Assembly: GCA_043819035.1 (NCBI GenBank)
Contig: JBDRFD010000061.1
Location: 1 to 9,209, forward strand
Source of the DNA: UBA2144 sp043819035
GTDB lineage: Bacteria > Patescibacteriota > Gracilibacteria > Peribacterales > Peribacteraceae
Length of the DNA: 9,209 nt
Reading direction: 5' to 3'
This document shows, one piece after another, positions 1-4,743 of this stretch. Each line of letters opens with the position of its first letter. Position 1 is the stretch's first letter. The translations under genes and the position numbers were made by a program. The notes under the pieces are model-generated. The model ran no database searches. It saw nothing but the letters and a program-made list of their open reading frames with translations, and was not told where the DNA came from.

Positions 1-1
1 G

Positions 2-106
2 TCAGCAGAGAGCTTTAATGCAAAGATCAAAGGATTTCGAGCTCTATTGCGAGGTGTAAGAGATATGGAATTCTTTCTTTTTCGTGTTTCCAAACTATAT
101 GGGTAG
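2..106 (+). mobile_element. C-terminal end of a transposase (ISAon1/ISL3-like), 5' truncated by the window
   Basis: Frame 2 reads from the window edge to a TAG stop and encodes 34 residues beginning SAESFNAKIKGF and continuing with a RALLRGVRD stretch and FFLFRVSKLYG at the end. An E-S-F-N-A-K-I-K segment followed by F-R-A-x-x-R-G-V and a short aromatic tail is, from memory of the family, the usual C-terminus of DDE transposases of the ISAon1/ISL3 type, including the last catalytic glutamate region. The rest of the gene lies to the left of the window. Being so short, the family assignment is moderate; that it is the end of a transposase is more secure. It places the left edge of this region next to an insertion sequence. 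Confidence 0.7.
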
Positions 107-145
107 TTTTCACTTATTTTGACTGTTTTTCACTTGATCCGTGGA
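107..145. repeat. possible right end of the insertion sequence
   Basis: Directly after the transposase stop, the octamer TTTCACTT occurs twice within about 30 bases, separated by an AT-rich stretch. Such short repeats just outside a transposase gene would fit the terminal region of the insertion sequence, but the other end is outside the window, so the terminal inverted repeat cannot be verified. Bases 146-245 show no recognisable gene. Confidence 0.3.
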
Positions 146-245
146 GATTTAAAAACCACACCTCCCAAACATCCTGAAGGAAGGCGGGGGATCTGATCTT
201 CTGGCCCTCGTACTTCAACCGGGGATTCCTTCCACAAGTTCACTA

Positions 246-680
246 TTAGCCATTTGTGGTAGGAGGAGTAGCAGTGACCTCAGGCTTAGGCTGGTTTGCT
301 TCTTCTAATGCCCTTTTGTAAGCATCGAGCACTGCCCTGTCAACTACCGTTCGGCATTCTTGTGTTATGGGATGGGCAACGTATGTGTAAAGATCATTTC
401 CATCGTAACTCACGTTATCTTGCTCAGGAGAACGCAGCATCTTGCCACAATTATTGCAGTATCTTGCCAACATATGATTCTTGGCTCTGCAATGAGGGCA
501 ATTCTCCGTACGCTTTTTGCTTGGCATGCATACGAAGGGCCCATTGTAGCCCTCAAGGATTCTTATGCTGTGGATGGTGAAACAACCATCAATGACGATT
601 GAGCAGTAAGCACGGAATTTTGTCCTTGATGGGTCTGCATCTGAGATACGAACTCTAACTTCAGTAATAATCATGTTCAT
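246..680 (-). CDS. spoVG: SpoVG-family RNA/DNA-binding regulator with an inserted zinc ribbon
   Basis: The 144-residue product has the SpoVG core: an N-terminal strand with ITEVRVRI, a central FTIHSIRILEGYNGPFVCMPSKK segment interrupted here only by spelling limits (the family has H-D-I-R-V-I-x-G-x-x-G-x-F-V-A-M-P-S-K), and a C-terminal AHPI motif followed by a helix, TVVDRAVLDAYKRAL. Classic SpoVG proteins are about 85-100 residues. The extra length is a C61-x2-C64 ... C75-x2-C78 zinc ribbon placed between the MPSKK loop and the AHPI segment, plus a proline/threonine-rich tail. SpoVG proteins bind nucleic acids and act as global regulators in Firmicutes and Borrelia; the target here is unknown. 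The start at 678-680 is preceded by GAGGT at about 6 bases; a second ATG lies two codons later. The gene overlaps a short upstream ORF (661-750). Confidence 0.85.
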   Translation of the reverse strand: MNMIITEVRVRISDADPSRTKFRAYCSIVIDGCFTIHSIRILEGYNGPFVCMPSKKRTENCPHCRAKNHMLARYCNNCGKMLRSPEQDNVSYDGNDLYTYVAHPITQECRTVVDRAVLDAYKRALEEANQPKPEVTATPPTTNG

Positions 681-750
681 AGCTGTACCTCATTGGAAGA
701 GAAACGGGTTCATGGGGGGAAATCACGGTAGGCTGCAAGATCAGAGCCAT
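661..750 (-). CDS. short leader ORF (29 aa) overlapping the SpoVG start
   Basis: An ATG at 748-750 (minus) has the strongest ribosome-binding site in this area, AAGGAG six bases upstream, and opens a 29-codon frame starting MALILQPTVISPHEP and ending at TGA 661-663. Its end overlaps the first 20 bases of the SpoVG-like gene in another frame. This arrangement is what a leader peptide coupled to translation of the downstream gene would look like. The product has no recognisable domain. It could be a chance ORF, but the perfect Shine-Dalgarno, its spacing and the TATAAT element further upstream argue for real translation. Confidence 0.45.
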   Translation of the reverse strand: MALILQPTVISPHEPVSLPMRYSYEHDYY

Positions 751-761
751 GTAATACTCCT

Positions 762-790
762 TTTACATTAGTCAAACAAGGGATTATATG
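762..790 (+). promoter_or_regulatory. candidate promoter for the truncated paralogue at 807
   Basis: TTTACA at 762-767 and TATATG at 785-790 are separated by 17 bases and would start transcription just before the ORF at 807. It overlaps the minus-strand TATAAT, so the two divergent promoters could compete. Confidence 0.3.
783..788 (-). promoter_or_regulatory. candidate -10 element for the leader ORF/spoVG transcript
   Basis: The minus strand has a perfect TATAAT here, about 33 bases upstream of the leader ORF start. No good -35 hexamer is visible (the best at 17-18 bases spacing is TTCAAC or TTTCAA), so the call rests mainly on the -10 and its position. Confidence 0.35.
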
Positions 791-806
791 TGGTGGAGCT
801 TATCAG

Positions 807-929
807 TTGAAAGTCGAACCCCACACAGACATCATAACAGTTCTCTCAGGGCTTATGGAACTGAATAGGAAGCTGGAAATGCTGAATTTTGAAAGAAGCA
901 AAGCAGAAATACTCAATTACATAATGTGA
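807..929 (+). pseudogene. truncated paralogue (40 codons) of the unknown gene at 1790
   Basis: The frame starts with TTG, eight bases after GGTGGAG, and runs to TGA at 927-929. Its product matches the first 40 residues of the protein encoded at 1790-2281 at 29 of 40 positions (shared KVEPH, TVLSGL, ELNRKLEML and NYIM). At the DNA level homology begins exactly at TGGTGG (791) and matches from 1774 with only about nine differences over some 105 bases. After the conserved ATG codon the copy at 1790 continues with CAA, whereas this one has TGA and no further similarity. It is therefore most simply a duplicated 5' fragment, although a 40-residue protein could still be made. Confidence 0.65.
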
Positions 930-957
930 ATTCTAATTACACTCAATTTTGTTGAAC

Positions 958-1350
958 TCATGGATTTTTCAAATAATTACCCTTCTCTGGAATAACATTG
1001 CGAATGCCGCCTGTAGGATCAGGCACATCTCCTTTGTAACGTGGAATTAAATGAATATGAAGATGGAAAACAGTTTGACCAGCTTCTTTGCCACAATTAA
1101 CACCTATGTTATATCCATCAGGATTATGCTTTTCATCAAGCATCTTCTTGCATTCACAAATCATCTTATAAATATCACCCACTTCATCACTTGTCATTTC
1201 AAAATAAGTTTCCATGTGTCTTCTTGGAATAACTTTCATGTGCCCCCCAGTCACAGGATGACCGTCAAAATTCGCAAAACAGTATTCGTTTGACATCACT
1301 GTCTTGTCTCCATTTTGATAAGTTGAATCGCAGAAACGACAATCATTCAT
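958..1350 (-). CDS. HIT-family (histidine triad) nucleotide hydrolase
   Basis: The product carries the histidine triad as HLHIHLIPR (residues about 96-104 from the chosen start), an N-terminal C4-x2-C7 pair (DCRFCDS) and the usual HxGGHxxVIPRRH-like segment (HPVTGGHMKVIPRRH), followed by the conserved RYKGDVPDPTGGIR tail. HIT proteins of this branch are nucleoside monophosphate hydrolases or transferases acting on adenylated or phosphorylated nucleotides; the second histidine of the triad forms the nucleotidyl intermediate. The usual family length is 110-140 residues; this start (ATG 1348-1350) gives 130. A TTG six codons upstream (1368) is possible but adds residues not typical of the family. 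It lies 39 bases downstream of the GIY-YIG gene on the same strand and may be co-transcribed. The exact substrate cannot be read from the sequence. Confidence 0.92.
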   Translation of the reverse strand: MNDCRFCDSTYQNGDKTVMSNEYCFANFDGHPVTGGHMKVIPRRHMETYFEMTSDEVGDIYKMICECKKMLDEKHNPDGYNIGVNCGKEAGQTVFHLHIHLIPRYKGDVPDPTGGIRNVIPEKGNYLKNP

Positions 1351-1389
1351 ACCAGAATAATAGCACAAAGATTAAAAATTTTTTACTTT

Positions 1390-1641
1390 CTATTTTTTGT
1401 TAGGAACTGAATGTCTGTATCGAAACATTGTACCAGAACCTGATTTCAAATATTTCTCGAAGATCATAGCCTGCTCCTTTGTCGGGAATGAACAAACAAA
1501 CTTGAGTTCCCATGGCTTGAATTTGGATGTATGAGGAACCTCTCCATGATTATGTTTTATAAATCTCTTTTTCACATCTTGCGTTGAGCCGACGTATTGG
1601 CGACCTTGTTTGTTTTCTAGGATGTAGACATAGTGCCACAT
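1390..1641 (-). CDS. small GIY-YIG nuclease-superfamily protein
   Basis: The 83-residue product begins MWHYVYILENKQGRQYVGST, containing the two GIY-YIG strands (VYI at 5-7 and YVG at 16-18). They are followed by a conserved arginine (R26 in KKRF), the histidine-rich loop HNHGEVPHTSKFKPW and a C-terminal helix with E62 (FEKYLKSGSG). This is the UPF0213/YhbQ-like single-domain form, normally 80-100 residues, often annotated as a GIY-YIG endonuclease; the biochemical role of this branch is not settled. No Shine-Dalgarno is visible before the ATG at 1639-1641, so it may be translated from a short or leaderless transcript. It is followed 39 bases later by the HIT gene on the same strand. Confidence 0.92.
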   Translation of the reverse strand: MWHYVYILENKQGRQYVGSTQDVKKRFIKHNHGEVPHTSKFKPWELKFVCSFPTKEQAMIFEKYLKSGSGTMFRYRHSVPNKK

Positions 1642-1662
1642 AGGAGACAGATTCTATCATAA

Positions 1663-1779
1663 AGCCAACCTCCGCTTCTGGTTGGCTTGCCATCCGTAGC
1701 CGCAGCGACTCTGTTTTTCATCAAACAACCGAGGCCAGAAGGCTACGGTTGGCATCCTTCGCTGCGCGAAGGATGGTGG
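1663..1779. repeat. structured direct repeat, copy A (about 117 bp)
   Basis: Nearly the same sequence occurs again at 2314-2429. The unit can fold into an outer arm, GCCAACC with GGTTGGC and CTTCTGG (1675-1681) with CCAGAAG (1735-1741). It also has an alternative arm, CCGTAGCC (1694-1701) with GGCTACGG (1741-1748). It ends with a perfect hairpin, CATCCTTCGC / GCGAAGGATG (1753-1762 and 1766-1775). The unit ends at TGGTGG, directly before the unknown gene at 1790, and supplies its upstream GGTGGAG ribosome-binding region. Confidence 0.8.
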
Positions 1780-1789
1780 AGCTTATCAG

Positions 1790-2281
1790 TTGAAAGTCGA
1801 ACCCCACGGAGACATCTTAACAGTCCTCTCAGGGCTTGTAGAACTGAATAGGAAGCTGGAGATGCTGGATTTCGAAAAGTGTGAGGAAAAGGAGATCAAC
1901 TACATTATGCAACTGTCATTAGGCTATAATCAACATATGGAATCGCCTGAAGATAGTTCACCAGATGGTTTGTTAGATTTGTACAGAAGCGCTGTCATAT
2001 CAAGCGGAGAAGTACCGAAGACTGATGATGACATTCGGTTCTTCTTTGAGAATATTCCCGTAGATGATTGTGATTGGTGGCTTGCAGAGTTTCGAAGAGA
2101 TCCTGAGGAAACAGCAATGCAAATCAATGAGATTTTGGATATAGATTTTAGGGGACCTCCTACGCTTGATACTGAAATACAACGTGATCTGCAGCAGTAC
2201 TGCAACGGCGTTGCTGATCAAGCAACTGAACAGAGATTGTTCCAATGGGTTCGTCGCAATATTTTTGGGGCTGAAGAGTGA
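1790..2281 (+). CDS. uncharacterised acidic protein (163 aa)
   Basis: I do not recognise this family. The TTG start at 1790 is preceded by GGTGGAG at eight bases, and the same start context is conserved in the truncated copy at 807, which supports it. The product is acidic, with an N-terminal helix-like segment (VLSGLVELNRKLEML) shared with the copy, then a region rich in D, E and W (DDCDWWLAEFRRD) and a C-terminal basic-aromatic helix (RLFQWVRRNIFG). No signal peptide, membrane segment or cysteine motif is visible. It sits as a cassette between two direct copies of a structured repeat and close to a DGR unit, so it is probably an accessory gene; its function is unknown. Confidence 0.7.
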   Translation: MKVEPHGDILTVLSGLVELNRKLEMLDFEKCEEKEINYIMQLSLGYNQHMESPEDSSPDGLLDLYRSAVISSGEVPKTDDDIRFFFENIPVDDCDWWLAEFRRDPEETAMQINEILDIDFRGPPTLDTEIQRDLQQYCNGVADQATEQRLFQWVRRNIFGAEE

Positions 2282-2300
2282 ATTGATATTCGAGTTGGCC

Positions 2301-2429
2301 TGCCAACCGTAGTAGCCAACCTCCGCTGCTGGTTGGCTTGCCATCCGAAGCCGCAGCGACTCTGTTGTTGAAAAGCAACCGAGACCAGCAGTCTACGGTT
2401 GGCATCCTTCGCTGCGCGAAGGATGGTGG
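2301..2429. repeat. structured direct repeat, copy B
   Basis: The part from 2314 to 2429 aligns with copy A at 1663-1779. The arm sequence CTTCTGG/CCAGAAG of copy A is CTGCTGG/CCAGCAG here, a paired change that keeps the stem. This copy has an extra outer stem, TGCCAACCGTAG (2301-2312) with CTACGGTTGGCA (2393-2404), and the same terminal hairpin around 2403-2425. A small hairpin GTTGGC/GCCAAC (2294-2307) precedes it. The repeat ends at TGGTGG, where the left inverted repeat of the DGR cassette begins. Confidence 0.8.
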
Positions 2430-2546
2430 TGTCTGGGCGACAAAATTATAACTGATTTCCGTGAAAATTGGCGCGGCGGCTGAAAAGCCATCGGGCTGGG
2501 GCAGCCGCCGCGCCGTTTACGCTGAATTTATTGAAGTGACGTTTCC
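2424..2546 (+). repeat. left terminal inverted repeat of the DGR cassette (123 bp)
   Basis: The reverse complement is found at 5278-5400 with one mismatch (A at 2539 against C). It begins with TGGTGGTGTCTGGG. Inside it lies a very GC-rich hairpin, GGCGCGGCGGCTG (2470-2482) with CAGCCGCCGCGCC (2502-2514), topped by AGCC/GGCT. The matching pair bounds the entire DGR and so defines a cassette of 2977 bp. Confidence 0.93.
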
Positions 2547-2547
2547 T

Positions 2548-2572
2548 CGACGATTTGTAACTGCTCTTTTGC
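2548..2572 (-). other. 25-bp fragment of serine recombinase coding sequence
   Basis: This is an exact reverse complement of bases 5622-5646 of the recombinase gene (codons for KEQLQIV). It lies one base inside the left terminal inverted repeat. The adjoining minus-strand reading is KEQLQIVEETSLQ and then stop, so it looks like the stump of a broken recombinase copy. Confidence 0.75.
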
Positions 2573-2623
2573 GAATTGAGGTGAAACCCTACGAAACCCC
2601 GCAAATTTTCCGGCGCATTCGAT

Positions 2624-2651
2624 TTGACACAATCGGGAATACATGTATGTT
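2624..2651 (+). promoter_or_regulatory. promoter of the variable protein gene
   Basis: A perfect TTGACA (2624-2629) is followed after 16 bases by TATGTT (2646-2651). The predicted transcript would start about 20 bases before the ATG at 2681. There is no Shine-Dalgarno in that short leader. Confidence 0.5.
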
Positions 2652-2663
2652 AAGCTTAACATA
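2646..2663. promoter_or_regulatory. 18-bp perfect palindrome, candidate operator
   Basis: TATGTTAAGCTTAACATA is a perfect dyad covering the -10 element and the likely transcription start of the variable protein gene. A dimeric repressor site at this position would block transcription. No regulator is identified in the window. Confidence 0.5.
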
Positions 2664-2680
2664 TTACCCATATTCCCTAT

Positions 2681-3460
2681 ATGGAAGCTACCACTGGAGA
2701 AAACACCGATGTTCCTGCTAAATCTGGCGAGCATGAGGAGGAACTCAGAGAAAAATTACGCAAGCTTGAAGAACAAGAGACCGGTGCACAAGATGTGCTT
2801 GCAGGGATTCAGGAAGAAAAACGCTCGACCCAGGAGGAACTCTATAATCTGCTGGATAGCGAATCCACTCAGCCCGATGCTCTCGAACTTACTCCAGAGA
2901 TGGCGGATGAAGCAATTGCAGCCCTGAAAGCAGAATTTGATAAGGGGGCAAAGGGCGCACAGGAAGCAGGATACGTAGTGCAGGACGGCGTGGACTTTGC
3001 AGCAGTCGAAGCGAAGCTGAGAGCAGAAGAGAATGAAGAGCAACTCAAAGCTGTCTACAGGATGGTAAGAGCAGGTTCCCGCCCTGCCGTTGTCTGTGAA
3101 GAAGGCGGACGGTACTGCATCGCAGAGACCTTCGGTCAAACACTTCCTGAACGTGCAAACTGTGTGTATGACAGAAAAACAGAGAGACAGGTAGGCAGAG
3201 AGCACTGCAACGGTAACGCTGTAACACAATCACAAAAGATGGGTGTTCCTCTCATGGAAAGGCGTATTGCACAAGCACACATCACGAGGTTCCCCGACAG
3301 CAACCAATACTGCTACGACTACATTCAAGCCACAGCAGAGGAACGCAAGATCGGTTTCGCCCCTTGCGTCTATCGTGACTTTGGTCGGGCGGACGTGTCC
3401 TTGTTCAATGCCCACCGTCGCTACGCCGATCGGGGGTGGCGTGGTGCGCTATGGGTCTAA
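2681..3460 (+). CDS. DGR variable protein (target protein with C-terminal VR)
   Basis: The 259-residue product has an N-terminal, strongly charged coiled-coil-like region (about residues 18-60, HEEELREKLRKLEEQE), a middle acidic region, and a C-terminal domain from about residue 120. That domain ends in the variable repeat, residues 225-257 (GFAPCVYRDFGRADV, then SLFNAHRRYADRGWRGAL). The pattern NAH...GWRGAL followed by the C-terminus resembles the C-type lectin/formylglycine-enzyme-like fold that DGR targets use to display variable residues; the fold is inferred, not shown. Compared with the template, 13 codons are changed (for example N to F, N to R, Y to C, K to R). There is no signal peptide or membrane segment, so the product may be cytoplasmic or exported in another way. 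The ATG at 2681 lacks a Shine-Dalgarno but follows a good promoter closely. Confidence 0.9.
   Translation: MEATTGENTDVPAKSGEHEEELREKLRKLEEQETGAQDVLAGIQEEKRSTQEELYNLLDSESTQPDALELTPEMADEAIAALKAEFDKGAKGAQEAGYVVQDGVDFAAVEAKLRAEENEEQLKAVYRMVRAGSRPAVVCEEGGRYCIAETFGQTLPERANCVYDRKTERQVGREHCNGNAVTQSQKMGVPLMERRIAQAHITRFPDSNQYCYDYIQATAEERKIGFAPCVYRDFGRADVSLFNAHRRYADRGWRGALWV
3351..3451 (+). repeat. DGR variable repeat (VR)
   Basis: Aligned without gaps to the template at 3746-3846 (offset 395). In the 100-bp core from CGGT to GCGCTA there are 19 differences, all at template adenines, which are replaced by T, G or C; all 72 non-adenine positions are identical. The 3' end, GGGTGGCGTGGTGCGCTA, is unchanged and serves as the initiation-of-mutagenic-homology region. 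The first differences not at adenines appear just after it (G/T at 3452, T/C at 3457). Confidence 0.97.
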
Positions 3461-3505
3461 ATCTTAGACTTTAGTCTTTGTCCTTCTCTTTTCTTTTGTC
3501 CTTTG

Positions 3506-3523
3506 GACCGCCGTTAGGCGGTC
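3506..3523 (+). terminator. hairpin downstream of VR (DGR cruciform or terminator)
   Basis: GACCGCC and GGCGGTC form a perfect 7-bp stem with a GTTA loop. It lies 54 bases after the end of VR and 12 bases before a T run (3536-3543). In the Bordetella phage DGR a hairpin just downstream of VR promotes retrohoming; this one could play that part, or it could be an intrinsic terminator of the variable protein gene. The distance to the T run weakens the terminator reading. Confidence 0.5.
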
Positions 3524-3745
3524 TTCCGCTACAAATTTTTTTCAGCTATTATCTTCGTAACGGTGAATAGCTACCCTGTGTAGTTGCAGGGCTACCGTAC
3601 CATGATCTTTCTTCAATAGGCTTTGCATGAAAAAAGAAGTCTGAAAGAGCATGCATACTCATAAACCCATAGTTTGAGTGGGGCTAGCTACTGCATGTGG
3701 TGCGGTTGCGACTGCGCTACTGAGAAATACTGCCCCATCATCCTT
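3524..3745 (+). ncRNA. non-coding leader of the presumed TR RNA
   Basis: No ORF with coding character is seen between the variable protein gene and TR. From established DGR biology the template is transcribed as a structured RNA that extends beyond TR on both sides, and this stretch is the natural 5' part of it. I see a small stem (CCCTG/CAGGG near 3574-3590) but no clear promoter. The 5' end cannot be placed. Confidence 0.4.
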
Positions 3746-3846
3746 TCGGTAACGCCCCTTACGTCTATCGTAACAATGGTAAGGCGGACGTGAACTTGAA
3801 CAATGCCCACAATCACAACGACAATCAGGGGTGGCGTGGTGCGCTA
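3746..3846 (+). repeat. DGR template repeat (TR)
   Basis: This is the donor for VR. It is unusually rich in AAC and AAT codons when read in the VR frame (asparagine at nine positions), as is typical of templates whose adenines are randomised. Of 28 adenines in the core, 19 differ in VR. It precedes the reverse transcriptase on the same strand, and its 3' end touches the stop codon of the oppositely oriented avd gene. Confidence 0.97.
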
Positions 3847-3851
3847 GGGGT

Positions 3852-4196
3852 TTATTGAGTTTGCACGGATTTTAACCATCCCCCTATCTGCCGTCCTATT
3901 TCCTCCGTAGTGGATTGTACCTGAAAAACCTTTGTCTCATTCACGAGTTTCAATTCCAAGCAGAGACGTAGCTTCAGCATACAGGTCTCTTGGTGGGCGC
4001 ATGCTTTAATCAGATACCCCGCCTTCAGTGGCTTGGGCGCATTCTTTGCCATGATGAGTTCAGACAAGAGACTCAGGATGCTATCCTCGATGCTTTTACC
4101 CAGCGAGAAGCGCCAGCGCTTGTTCAGGCTATCACTGATCTGTACAACTTGCTTGAAGAGATCGTATGTCTGGTTGATGATGGGAAGTGTGTCCAT
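3852..4196 (-). CDS. avd: Avd-like DGR accessory variability determinant
   Basis: The 114-residue, all-helical and basic product matches the Avd family. It has an opening Y-D-L-F-K helix, the RWRFSLGKSIEDSILSLL segment (the family has R-F-x-L-G-x-R-I-E), a helix with MLKLRLCLELKLV, and the hallmark end EEIGRQIGGWLKS. Avd forms a pentameric barrel of four-helix bundles that binds the reverse transcriptase and the template RNA and is needed for mutagenic cDNA synthesis. Length is normal (110-130 residues). Unusually it is encoded opposite to TR, variable protein and reverse transcriptase. Its stop (TAA, 3852-3854) abuts the end of TR, so read-through would make RNA antisense to TR, and its start overlaps the 5' end of the reverse transcriptase gene. 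The Shine-Dalgarno is poor (AGGT 12 bases upstream). Confidence 0.9.
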   Translation of the reverse strand: MDTLPIINQTYDLFKQVVQISDSLNKRWRFSLGKSIEDSILSLLSELIMAKNAPKPLKAGYLIKACAHQETCMLKLRLCLELKLVNETKVFQVQSTTEEIGRQIGGWLKSVQTQ

Positions 4197-4743
4197 TGAC
4201 TACAGCTTACCTGCTCTCTGGCATTGCTACACACGCTTTATACAAGGAAAAAAGAGCACGGCAGAACTGGAGCATTTTCGATTTCACTTGGAAGAGAATC
4301 TCAGGATATTAGAGCAGGAACTCCACAACCAGACGTACAGGCATGGTGCATATCGCTCTTTCTCTGTGAATGATACCAAGAGGAGGGATATAGCCGTTGC
4401 CAGTGTCCGTGACCGCTTTGTGCATCGGTTGCTCTATGAGTATCTGGTTGCTGTGTATGACAAGACATTTCTCTATGATGTGTGGTCATGCCGTAAAGGA
4501 AAAGGATTACTCGGAGCTATTGAGCGCACACAGTATTTCCTCACGCAGAACCGCAACGGGTATTTCTGGCGTGGGGATGTACGGAAATTCTTTGATTCCG
4601 TTGATCAGCAAACATTGCTTACACTTGCGGGTAGACGTATAGAAGACCCGAAAGCTCTATGGCTGCTGGAAGAGGTGATTGCCAGTTATCAGGGAAATGG
4701 TAGCGCGGATGTTGAGAGAGAGAGAGAGAGAGAGAGCGATTGA
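4177..4743 (+). CDS. DGR reverse transcriptase, N-terminal part (frame broken at a GA tract)
   Basis: This part carries the group II-like N-terminal region and the first motifs: an N-terminal stretch with YRHGAYRSFSV and DTKRRDIAVASVRDRFVHRLLYEYL, the VWSCRKGKGLLGAIERT motif-2 region, and motif A as WRGDVRKFFDSVD, with the first catalytic aspartate. After VIASYQ the frame enters a (GA)11 tract, read as alternating E and R, and stops at TGA 4741-4743. The remaining motifs lie in the -1 frame from 4740. The start is uncertain: ATG 4177 or 4180, or GTG 4189; the frame is open back to 4033, but that part is antisense to avd and lacks similarity. Without the second part it would be inactive. Confidence 0.9.
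   Translation: MMGSVSIDYSLPALWHCYTRFIQGKKSTAELEHFRFHLEENLRILEQELHNQTYRHGAYRSFSVNDTKRRDIAVASVRDRFVHRLLYEYLVAVYDKTFLYDVWSCRKGKGLLGAIERTQYFLTQNRNGYFWRGDVRKFFDSVDQQTLLTLAGRRIEDPKALWLLEEVIASYQGNGSADVERERERESD
4714..4736. repeat. dinucleotide tract (GA)11G inside the reverse transcriptase gene
   Basis: Twenty-three bases of alternating G and A. Upstream coding uses the frame with codon starts at 1 modulo 3, downstream coding that at 0 modulo 3. Loss of one GA unit, or gain of two, joins the two parts into one frame of 336 codons including the stop. Tracts of this kind mutate by slipped-strand mispairing and underlie phase variation in other bacteria. Confidence 0.95.

Noticed and set aside
1774..1810. 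A tRNA gene at the cassette start
   Set aside because: Only the acceptor end and a T-loop-like string are present; no T stem, anticodon arm or D arm can be folded.
1663..2429. Integron attC sites
   Set aside because: The repeats are imperfectly palindromic cassette borders, but the core GTTRRRY and its partner are missing and there is no tyrosine integrase in the window.
1663..2429. CRISPR array
   Set aside because: Only two copies, 117 bp long, enclosing a gene rather than spacers; no cas genes.
2756..3229. Long minus-strand ORF opposite the variable protein gene
   Set aside because: It is the antisense of VP, with cysteine- and phenylalanine-rich composition and no start signals; the plus frame has the promoter and the VR.
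4033..4176. N-terminal extension of the reverse transcriptase from 4033
   Set aside because: The added residues are antisense to avd and do not resemble any RT N-terminus; starts at 4177-4189 fit the family better.
3990..4199. Plus-strand ORF over avd
   Set aside because: The minus frame encodes the clear Avd hallmark EEIGRQIGGWLKS; the plus frame has no similarity.
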